From Alphaproteobacteria bacterium (GTDB lineage: Bacteria > Pseudomonadota > Alphaproteobacteria > RF32 > CAG-239): 12,831 nt of DNA. Position numbers and translations under genes: made by a program. Shown in pieces: positions 6,739-12,831 of this stretch. Positions within the stretch are counted from its first letter, which is position 1. Each line of letters opens with the position of its first letter. The notes beneath the pieces were generated by a model. That model saw nothing but the letters and a program-made list of their open reading frames with translations, was not told the origin of the DNA and did not search any database. The stretch covers positions 1-12,831 of the forward strand of contig JAFUXW010000145.1 of the NCBI GenBank assembly GCA_017477035.1. The letters run 5' to 3'.

Positions 6739-6771
6739 AAAAAAGATTACCTGAGCGAAATACTATAATAA

Positions 6772-6811
6772 AACAGCGACTTCCTGAAATATGGAAGCCG
6801 CTGTTTTTTTT
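6772..6811. terminator. Bidirectional Rho-independent terminator between convergent genes
   Basis: AACAGCGACTTCC (6772-6784) and GGAAGCCGCTGTT (6793-6805) form a 13-position stem with an 8-nt loop. On the plus strand one A-C mismatch (6779/6798) interrupts the stem and eight Ts follow. On the minus strand the same position is a U-G wobble, and TTTTATTATA follows. It therefore serves both the lipoprotein gene and the convergent secreted-protein gene. Confidence 0.9.
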
Positions 6812-6826
6812 GCATAATCGAATTAA

Positions 6827-8593
6827 TTATTCGTAGCGTCTGCTCTCAATATGATTATACTCATTCAAAGAATTTTTAAGTGTCGGTTCAACCATAGTTC
6901 TGTCCGCATTCGAAGACGGAATCGGGAAAACTTTAACTCCTCCGAAATCTATAGCTTGAGCTTCAATTTCTTTCTTTTTCTTTTCTACTTTGCGTTGACG
7001 CTCGGCTTCAGCTGCCGCTTCAGCCTTGGCTTTCTCATACTCTTGCGCCGGATGATTATATTTTATAATAGTGCTTACATTCGGAGCTTGAGGTTCACGA
7101 ACACTCTGTTCTGCTTGAGTATACAGACTCTGCGAAGCCTGTCCGGCCGGAAGCATACTTAACGGAATATACTGACCGCTTGCCGGATCAAACTGATACT
7201 GTCCATATAAAGGAACATATTGACCTCGATTGGCATCGTAAAAGTATTGGCCATACGACGGAATTTGATTTTGTGGCAACATGGTCTGCCCGTTCTGTTG
7301 TATCGGAGTAAGCAAAGGAACAGTGGTTTGCGGCATCGTTTGCGCTAACACATCTGACAATAATTCATTATCCGTCGGCATTCTATCACTTACTGCCGAA
7401 CCATAACTTCTGCGCGCGGTTGCGGCATACTGAAACGGATCTTGTTGAGCCGCATTATTCTGCATAACCACCGGAGCTGTTTGTGTTGGCATTATCGGGG
7501 ACGGCATCTGAGCCTGCTGAACTACAGGTGTAGGCACAGGCTGTGGCATCGGTTGCGGTGCAGACTGCGGTTGTTGCATAGGCTGTGTCTGAGCATTAGT
7601 CCCGTTTTCCATAACCTTTAACGGAATATATTGTCCGGTATTAGAATCATATAAATACTGTCCGTGCGTATTATATCCATTTTGCATTGCCGGAGCTGAC
7701 AAATGAACCGGTTCTGCTGCTGGAGCAACCGGGGCTTCTTCAATTTTTTTCAAAATCGGCTTTTCAGATTTAGGCTCTGCCGCAACCGGTTTTGGCTGTT
7801 CCGTCGGAATTTCCTCAATAGTTTCTTCAATAGTTTCCTCTATTTTCGGCTCTAATGGTTTGGCCTCAAAATCTTTAGCTTCTATCGATATATCATTAGG
7901 CAACCGCAAAATCATATATCCCGAACCACCGCCAAACGCCGGACCGGATAAACCTATTGAGTAATATCCGCCGATATACCCATAATCCAAATCAATATAA
8001 TCTATAGCAAACATTGTGGAAACAGTGGTATTACCAACAGTTGTCATTTTGCAATTGTATCCATTGTCTTCCATAATTACATTATTGACGTTTTTAACAT
8101 ACAATAAGTTTTTGCTCGGACGGCATACCGGAGTTTGTCCGTTATATGAAACTCCCCAATTAAGCAATAAGTTAAGCGCCATTGTATTCTGTTGACTGAT
8201 TGACACATCGGCAATTTTAACATCATCAATATACAGATATGCCGGAGTTACACCAACTTTAATCGGAACTGTCACAAATTCTTCAGTGCAAGCGTGAGTA
8301 TTGGCATTTCCTTGGCATACCAATGCTTTTTGACGAGCGTTGCTGTCAAACATATGCAGTAATGTATTGAAAATATATTCTTTTGCCATAGACAAGCGCG
8401 CCGGCGCACACTGTTTTGCACGGCATACTATAATGGACTGAGGCATTTTCAGCCGCGGGCGAGTTGCATCTGCCGGACGCGCCTGACGTTGCGCCTTATA
8501 TTGTTCTTCAGGCGACATATCCTGCGCATTGACAGGCGTACTATGCAACCCGATTAAGCAAAGTGCGGTAAGTATTCCTAGTTTTTTTATCAT
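6827..8593 (-). CDS. Large secreted protein with GQYxYD repeats, function unknown
   Basis: The 588-aa product starts MIKKLGILTALCLIGLHSTPVNA followed by QD, a clear Sec signal peptide with predicted cleavage after Ala23. Residues 50-235 form a folded-looking domain with six cysteines (57, 62, 93, 102, 157, 181), suited to periplasmic disulfides, and a Gly/Tyr-rich end (GYIGGYYSIGLSGPAFGGG). Residues 240-300 are acidic and Pro-rich with EETIEE repeats, and 330-385 are Gln/Pro/Met-rich, both low complexity. GQYLYDSNTGQYIPL (311-325) recurs as GQYFYDANRGQYVPL (448-462) and GQYQFDPASGQYIPL (464-478). A charged Ala/Lys/Glu stretch (515-545) is probably helical or coiled coil. GAAGG lies 7 nt before the ATG. 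I do not recognise the family. An envelope-associated role is likely, but partners are unknown. Confidence 0.85.
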   Translation of the reverse strand: MIKKLGILTALCLIGLHSTPVNAQDMSPEEQYKAQRQARPADATRPRLKMPQSIIVCRAKQCAPARLSMAKEYIFNTLLHMFDSNARQKALVCQGNANTHACTEEFVTVPIKVGVTPAYLYIDDVKIADVSISQQNTMALNLLLNWGVSYNGQTPVCRPSKNLLYVKNVNNVIMEDNGYNCKMTTVGNTTVSTMFAIDYIDLDYGYIGGYYSIGLSGPAFGGGSGYMILRLPNDISIEAKDFEAKPLEPKIEETIEETIEEIPTEQPKPVAAEPKSEKPILKKIEEAPVAPAAEPVHLSAPAMQNGYNTHGQYLYDSNTGQYIPLKVMENGTNAQTQPMQQPQSAPQPMPQPVPTPVVQQAQMPSPIMPTQTAPVVMQNNAAQQDPFQYAATARRSYGSAVSDRMPTDNELLSDVLAQTMPQTTVPLLTPIQQNGQTMLPQNQIPSYGQYFYDANRGQYVPLYGQYQFDPASGQYIPLSMLPAGQASQSLYTQAEQSVREPQAPNVSTIIKYNHPAQEYEKAKAEAAAEAERQRKVEKKKKEIEAQAIDFGGVKVFPIPSSNADRTMVEPTLKNSLNEYNHIESRRYE

Positions 8594-8630
8594 CGCGATA
8601 CCTTCAAAAATTAACTATAGCTCTTTAGGC

Positions 8631-8648
8631 TACAATAACAGTATTGTA
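8631..8648. promoter_or_regulatory. Perfect 7-4-7 palindrome between divergent genes
   Basis: TACAATA (8631-8637) and TATTGTA (8642-8648) are exact inverted copies with a 4-nt ACAG spacer. The site is 38 bp upstream of the minus-strand secreted-protein start and about 27 bp upstream of the first possible nuclease start. A dimeric repressor or activator controlling both promoters would fit. Clear -35/-10 pairs are not visible on either strand here. Confidence 0.5.
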
Positions 8649-8674
8649 TGAATGAAAAGTAAATAAATTTATGA

Positions 8675-9208
8675 TTGCGCAATTTTTTTTTAATTATACA
8701 CTGTGATAGGAATAAAAATATTATATTTAATTTGTTTTTTTATATTGCATTGTTTGCCTTATATCCTTTATCCGCACAGGCCGATAAGGTAAAAATTGTT
8801 GATGGTGATTCGTTGGAAATCGGCGAGCGACGCATTCGTCTGGACGGCATTGATGCTCCGGAATTTACCCAAATTTGCACCGATAACAACGGAGCAGATT
8901 ATGATTGCGGTATTAAAGCTTTGCATTATTTGGAAAATTTAATCTCCGGAAAAAATATTGATTGTCAATGTTTAAAACAAAAAGATCGTTATAATCGAGA
9001 AATTTGTGAATGTTTTGTAAAAAATGTTTCCTTGAATAAAGCTATGATTTCCGCCGGCTGGGCTGTTACTTACCGCGATAAAACTTTTTTATCGCAAGAA
9101 AAACAAGCCAAGCAAAACAAACGTGGAATTTGGCAGGGAAAATTTATGCGACCAGCTATTTACCGCGTTTTATATCAGGCAGAACAACGTGCTAAAAATC
9201 AGCCTTAA
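8675..9208 (+). CDS. Secreted staphylococcal-nuclease-family (thermonuclease-like) nuclease
   Basis: The product has the TNase/SNase OB-fold signatures: KIVDGDSLEIG (40-50) with the calcium-site Asp, RLDGIDAPE (55-63) with catalytic Arg55, Asp60 and Glu63, DRYNR (104-108) with Arg108 matching the second catalytic arginine, and SLNKAMISAGWAV followed by GIWQGKF near the end. A hydrophobic stretch ending LSAQA before DKV (about residues 16-36) indicates export, so it probably degrades nucleic acid in the periplasm or outside. Numbering is from TTG 8675, the first in-frame standard start, but that start lacks a good ribosome site. AGGA (8708-8711) would better serve an ATT at 8720, which gives a compact signal peptide; TTG 8732 is another option. 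The last 17 bp overlap the end of sufD on the opposite strand. Confidence 0.85.
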   Translation: MRNFFLIIHCDRNKNIIFNLFFYIALFALYPLSAQADKVKIVDGDSLEIGERRIRLDGIDAPEFTQICTDNNGADYDCGIKALHYLENLISGKNIDCQCLKQKDRYNREICECFVKNVSLNKAMISAGWAVTYRDKTFLSQEKQAKQNKRGIWQGKFMRPAIYRVLYQAEQRAKNQP

Positions 9209-10433
9209 TCCATTCGGAAATATTTGAATCTTTATTTAAAGAAAATACTTCATTCAAATAAGCATCCACCAAAATACTGCAAGCGTCTTCTTTGCTTATA
9301 CCTCGTGATTGCATATAAAAAATCTGCTCTTTATCCAAATCTCCGCTTGAAGCTCCGTGCGAACATTTTACATCATCGGCAAAAACTTCCAATTCCGGCT
9401 TACAATTAATTTCTGCCTCATTGTGTAAAAGCAAAGCGCGATGCAACTGGTGTCCCTCGCTTTGTTGCGCATTCGGAGCAATATGGATTTGACCTTGAAA
9501 TACCCCTTTTGCCTTAACTTTTGCCACACCTTTAACCAACTGATTTGAATATGTGTGCGCCGCTAAATGACGAATGTTAGTAGTTATATCGCAAACTTGA
9601 TTTTCCGTAGTTAATTTATACAATCCGTTAACTTCCGCGGACGCTCCTTCTTGTAATAAACGGATATAGCTTTCATGACGTGAAAACATACAGCCGCCAT
9701 TGGCACAAAATGCAAAATACCTACCGTCTGCTTTTATTTGTATGCTGTTCAATGCTATGTGATGAGCTGATTTTGCTTCATTTTGCCATATATAATGACG
9801 TAATTCGGCATTATTTCCGACATATATTTCATTAACTGTATTTTGCGTATACACAGCTTTCTCTTCTCCGCAAAAATGCTCAATTATTGTAGCTTTTGCT
9901 CCATGCTCCATAACCACTAAATTCCGTATATTGCACAGACGATTTTTATCGGCATGATTGTAATATTTTATATATACAGGTGTTGATAAGATTGTTTCTT
10001 TTTCTATCAATATAAACGCACCTTGCTCCAAATACACACCATTTAAAGCTGCAAACGGAAAATCATCACCTGCAAATGATTTATTCAAATAAGGCTTAAC
10101 ATCACCGTCATAAATTGCTTCAACCAGCGATTTAATCATTATTCCCTTGGGCAAGTTTTGATTTTCGGTATGCAGTTTTCCGTTGCAATATTCTATTTTT
10201 ATAGCATCAAATGGCAATGATTTGCTTTTATGACAATGCCCGTCACATTCCACAGGCTCAACATCAATTATAGGATTTTGCAAATTTTCTTCTCTGATAT
10301 AAGAAAACCGCCAAGCCTCGTTTTTCATGTTCGGCAATCCATTTTTCTCAAAAGATATTCTGCTTTTTTCACGCAAACCGCTCAAATATGGTATATCATC
10401 TCCCCAAAGATTTATATTTTGCAACAACCCCAT
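9192..10433 (-). CDS. sufD: Fe-S cluster assembly scaffold protein SufD
   Basis: The 413-aa product carries the SufB/SufD beta-helix core and the SufD C-terminal signature: KGVFQGQIHIAPNAQQSEG (309-327), HRALLLHNEAEINCKPELEV (331-350) and FADDVKCSHGASSG (351-364), followed by IFYMQSRGI. His359 corresponds to the conserved His of the SufB-SufD interface where clusters form. SufD pairs with SufB and two SufC subunits in the cytoplasmic SufBC2D scaffold. The N-terminal region has KNEAWRFSYI, the usual SufD 'NE-W+YT' motif. GGAAGAG lies 6 nt before the ATG, and the gene follows sufC by 3 nt. It is the last gene of the operon in this window; no terminator hairpin is evident after it, and its 3' end lies inside the convergent nuclease gene. 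Confidence 0.96.
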   Translation of the reverse strand: MGLLQNINLWGDDIPYLSGLREKSRISFEKNGLPNMKNEAWRFSYIREENLQNPIIDVEPVECDGHCHKSKSLPFDAIKIEYCNGKLHTENQNLPKGIMIKSLVEAIYDGDVKPYLNKSFAGDDFPFAALNGVYLEQGAFILIEKETILSTPVYIKYYNHADKNRLCNIRNLVVMEHGAKATIIEHFCGEEKAVYTQNTVNEIYVGNNAELRHYIWQNEAKSAHHIALNSIQIKADGRYFAFCANGGCMFSRHESYIRLLQEGASAEVNGLYKLTTENQVCDITTNIRHLAAHTYSNQLVKGVAKVKAKGVFQGQIHIAPNAQQSEGHQLHRALLLHNEAEINCKPELEVFADDVKCSHGASSGDLDKEQIFYMQSRGISKEDACSILVDAYLNEVFSLNKDSNISEWIKADF

Positions 10434-10436
10434 ATC

Positions 10437-11198
10437 TTACTCTTCCAAATAACTTTTATACCCTTTTGCTTCCAAATCAACGGCTAACTCTTTTGAACCG
10501 GATTTAACAATATGTCCGTCTGCATAAATATGCACAAAGTCAGGTTTAATATAATTCAGCAAATCCAAGTGATGGGTTATAATGAGCAGCGAATTATTTT
10601 GATTATGCCACTTATTTACACCTTCGGCTACCATACGCAAAGCGTCAATATCTAATCCGGAATCCGCTTCATCTAAAATTGCCAAATTTGGCTGAAGCAG
10701 ACTCAATTGCAAAATTTCCAAACGTTTTTTTTCACCACCTGAAAATCCGACATTCATTTCACGTTTCAGCATATCAGGACTTATGTCAAATTCATTAGCC
10801 TTACTGCGAATAAGTTTCAAAAATTCTGCTGCATCAAGTTCCGAAAGCCCTTTATATTTACGCTGTGCATTGATAGAGTGTTTCAAAAAAACATTAGTTG
10901 TAACTCCCGGAATTGCCACCGGATATTGCATACATAAAAATAAACCTTCGGCTGCACGTTCATTTGGTGCAAGTTGCAGCAAATTTTTTTCTTTAAATAC
11001 AATTTCTCCGGACGTTACCTCATAATCATGTTTACCTGCCAAAACATAAGAAAGTGTTGATTTTCCGGCACCATTCGGCCCCATTATAGCATGAATTTCT
11101 CCGGCTCTGATATTTAAATTCAACCCTTTGATAATTTCTTTTTTATTATCTGAGGTACCGGCATATAAATTTTTTATTTGCAACAACATATCTGACAT
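10437..11198 (-). CDS. sufC: Fe-S cluster assembly ATPase SufC
   Basis: The 253-aa product is a soluble ABC ATPase. It has Walker A GPNGAGKST (40-48), the Q-loop at Gln91 in LCMQYP, the signature FSGGEKKR (152-159), Walker B LAILDEADSGLD (172-183) with catalytic Glu177, and the H-loop at His209 in LIITHH. The DEADSGLD wording and the FSGGEKKRLEILQ form are typical of SufC rather than transporter ATPases. It drives conformational change of SufBC2D during [Fe-S] assembly. Its ATG directly abuts the stop of the MazG-like gene (0 nt), with AGGGTG inside that gene's end serving as ribosome site. The length is normal for the family. Confidence 0.98.
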   Translation of the reverse strand: MSDMLLQIKNLYAGTSDNKKEIIKGLNLNIRAGEIHAIMGPNGAGKSTLSYVLAGKHDYEVTSGEIVFKEKNLLQLAPNERAAEGLFLCMQYPVAIPGVTTNVFLKHSINAQRKYKGLSELDAAEFLKLIRSKANEFDISPDMLKREMNVGFSGGEKKRLEILQLSLLQPNLAILDEADSGLDIDALRMVAEGVNKWHNQNNSLLIITHHLDLLNYIKPDFVHIYADGHIVKSGSKELAVDLEAKGYKSYLEE

Positions 11199-11495
11199 TT
11201 ATTTCACCCTATTTTCCCACTCGTCCAGACGTTTGGCAATGGTCTTCAATTTTTCCGATTTGTAGGAAGCTACTTGTTTTTCTATATCATAACAATATTT
11301 TAGCTGACCGAGCATTATTTCCACATCAGCAGTTTCTTCAATAATTTCAGCAACATTATCTTTTTTGCGATTAACATTTTTGAGAATTTCTTTGATAAGT
11401 TCGCTCATTTCTTCAATAACTTGCAACATTTGCGGTTCTTTGCCCCAAACTCTGATTGTGCGCTCATATAATTTTTGCTCATCAATCTCACTCAT
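11199..11495 (-). CDS. Small MazG-like (all-alpha NTP pyrophosphohydrolase fold) protein inside the suf operon
   Basis: The 98-aa product shows the MazG/dUTPase-type metal-binding pattern: EEMSE (EExxE, 28-32) and, 21 residues on, ETAD (ExxD, 54-57), in helices ending VEIMLGQL. A basic C-terminal helix follows (74-98). Similar small proteins are often annotated as nucleoside triphosphate pyrophosphohydrolase-like and occur in phages and bacteria. All four expected acidic ligands are present, so activity on a (d)NTP is plausible, but the substrate is unknown. Its ATG overlaps the sufB stop as ATGA (4 nt) and its stop abuts the sufC ATG, so it is co-transcribed and probably translationally coupled with both. 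GGAGGG lies 9 nt before the start, inside sufB. A link to Fe-S assembly is suggested only by position. Confidence 0.8.
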   Translation of the reverse strand: MSEIDEQKLYERTIRVWGKEPQMLQVIEEMSELIKEILKNVNRKKDNVAEIIEETADVEIMLGQLKYCYDIEKQVASYKSEKLKTIAKRLDEWENRVK

Positions 11496-12831
11496 CCGAC
11501 GCTTCCCTCCAAACTGATATTTATTAATTTTGCCGCTTCGATGGCAAATTCCATTGGCAATTTTTGCATAACTTCTTTACAAAATCCGTTTACAATCAAA
11601 CCAACCGCTTCTTCAGCCCCCAAACCGCGTTGCATACAGTAAAACAATTGCTCCTCGCTGATTTTTGAGGTAGTTGCTTCATGTTCCAAAATAGCTGATT
11701 TATTATGATTTTTTATATATGGAACCGTATGTGATCCGCAAGTGCACCCTATCAACAAGCTATCGCATTGCGAATAGTTACGGGCATTATCAGCTTTAGC
11801 CGAAACATCTACCAAACCTCGATAAGTTTGATTCGAAAATCCGGCGGATATACCTTTGGATATAATTTTTGAACGAGTATTTTTACCCAAATGAATCATT
11901 TTTGTTCCGGTATCAGCCTGTTGTTTATTATTTGTAATTGCCACCGAATAAAATTCACCGATTGAGTTATCTCCTTGCAGAATGCACGAAGGATATTTCC
12001 ATGTTATAGCCGAACCGGTTTCCACTTGTGTCCACGAAATTTTTGCGTTATTTCCGCGACAAGCTGCACGCTTGGTCACAAAATTATAAACTCCGCCCTT
12101 ACCGTCTTTATCTCCGGGATACCAATTCTGCACAGTAGAATATTTAACTTCAGCGTTATTCATTACCACTATTTCAACAATTGCCGCATGTAACTGATTT
12201 TCATCACGTTGAGGTGCTGTGCAACCTTCCAAATAAGAAACATAACTGTCATCTTCCGCCACAATCAAAGTGCGTTCAAATTGTCCGGTGTTTTTAGCAT
12301 TGATTCTGAAATAAGTAGAAAGTTCCAAAGGTGACCTTACTCCTTTTGGAATATACACAAAAGAACCATCTGTAAACACTGCTGAATTAAGGCACGCATA
12401 AAAATTATCAGTATACGGCACTACCGAACCTAAATATTTTTGCACCAAATCCGGATGATTTTGCACAGCTTCGGAAATAGAGCAAAATATAATCCCCTGT
12501 TCAGCCAATTTTGCTCGATAGGTAGTGGCTACCGATACACTGTCAAACACGGCATCAACCGCCACCACTCCGGCCAAAGCCTCTTGTTCTTTAAGAGGTA
12601 TACCAAGTTTATTATATGTTTCAAGCAAACTTTTATCTACTTCATCAAGACTTTTCGGTTTTACTTTTTGCACAGGAGCCGAATAATAGCGTAAAGATTG
12701 AAAATCAATTTCATCATATTTGAGCTTTGCCCAGTGCGGTTCACTCATAGTAAGCCAATGATGATATGCTTTTAATCGCCATTCCAGCAACCATTGAGGT
12801 TCATTTTTTTTTGCAGAAATTAATCTGATAA
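11492..12831 (-). CDS. sufB: Fe-S cluster assembly protein SufB (N-terminus outside window)
   Basis: The coding frame runs to the window edge. Upstream of the internal TTG at 12790 it continues as IRLISAKKNEPQW, matching the SufB N-terminal region, so about 40-45 residues lie outside. Family blocks include LEWRLKAYHHW, YSAP, GVVAVDAVFDSVSVATTY, YIPKGVRSPLELSTYFRIN, YLEGCTAPQRDENQLHAAIVE and NWYPGDKDGKGGVYNFVTKR. Near the end are NYSQCDSLLIG then CTCGSHTVPY, whose second Cys corresponds to the essential cluster-forming Cys of E. coli SufB, and LEHEATTSKISEEQLFYCMQRG. SufB is the main cluster-building subunit of SufBC2D. Its TGA stop overlaps the MazG-like start by 4 nt. The operon promoter lies outside the window. 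Confidence 0.97.
   Translation of the reverse strand, partial: IRLISAKKNEPQWLLEWRLKAYHHWLTMSEPHWAKLKYDEIDFQSLRYYSAPVQKVKPKSLDEVDKSLLETYNKLGIPLKEQEALAGVVAVDAVFDSVSVATTYRAKLAEQGIIFCSISEAVQNHPDLVQKYLGSVVPYTDNFYACLNSAVFTDGSFVYIPKGVRSPLELSTYFRINAKNTGQFERTLIVAEDDSYVSYLEGCTAPQRDENQLHAAIVEIVVMNNAEVKYSTVQNWYPGDKDGKGGVYNFVTKRAACRGNNAKISWTQVETGSAITWKYPSCILQGDNSIGEFYSVAITNNKQQADTGTKMIHLGKNTRSKIISKGISAGFSNQTYRGLVDVSAKADNARNYSQCDSLLIGCTCGSHTVPYIKNHNKSAILEHEATTSKISEEQLFYCMQRGLGAEEAVGLIVNGFCKEVMQKLPMEFAIEAAKLINISLEGSVG

Noticed and set aside
2464..6771. Insertion sequence or integron boundaries around the lipoprotein gene
   Set aside because: I found no transposase, integrase, terminal inverted repeats or convincing target duplication; scattered AT-rich matches between 2570-2620 and 6739-6771 are too short.

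Overview
The window reads as chromosome from a low-GC alphaproteobacterium, probably an uncultured, host- or gut-associated Rhodospirillales-like lineage. The reasons are a DUF1013/TrcR-type cell-cycle regulator, a Cys-free alphaproteobacterial L31, an EF-P gene coupled to a SuhB/inositol-monophosphatase-family gene, and a sufB-sufC-sufD cluster. Lineage is an inference from protein motifs and base composition; no rRNA is present.

Region 1 (1-2463, + strand) is housekeeping. It holds the C-terminal part of elongation factor P, whose 5' portion is missing or broken at the window edge. A 1-nt TAATG overlap couples it to an inositol-monophosphatase-family protein that has lost most catalytic metal ligands. 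Next come rpmE (with a recognisable promoter and terminator) and trcR, whose product ends in a histone-H1-like Lys/Ala/Thr/Pro tail made of five exact-length 48-bp tandem repeats. A strong terminator closes the block.

Region 2 (about 2464-6771) is compositionally foreign. It has a roughly 340-bp AT-rich leader with inverted repeats and a Bacteroidetes-like promoter, followed by one 1311-codon gene for a secreted lipoprotein-like protein with four repeats of about 180 aa. The gene prefers AAG/GAG codons, unlike its AAA/GAA-rich neighbours, and lacks a Shine-Dalgarno sequence. This looks like horizontal transfer from Bacteroidetes or their phages or mobile elements. A chimeric assembly is the alternative to exclude. 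A bidirectional terminator separates it from the next gene.

Region 3 (6827-9208) has two divergent genes around a short intergenic region with a perfect 7-4-7 palindrome. On the minus strand is a large secreted protein of unknown function with six mature-region cysteines and three GQYxYDxxxGQYIPL motifs. On the plus strand is a secreted staphylococcal-nuclease-family nuclease whose start is uncertain.

Region 4 (9192-12831, minus strand) is a tightly packed SUF iron-sulfur assembly operon: sufB (5' end outside the window), a small MazG-like NTP-pyrophosphohydrolase-fold gene, sufC and sufD. Junctions are a 4-nt overlap, 0 nt and 3 nt, so the MazG-like gene is translationally embedded in the operon. 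No sufS or sufE lies downstream, and sufD overlaps the end of the nuclease gene tail-to-tail by 17 bp.

The most notable items are the Bacteroidetes-like repeat lipoprotein in an alphaproteobacterial locus, the MazG-like gene inside the suf operon, the degenerate IMPase coupled to EF-P, and the TrcR-histone-tail fusion.
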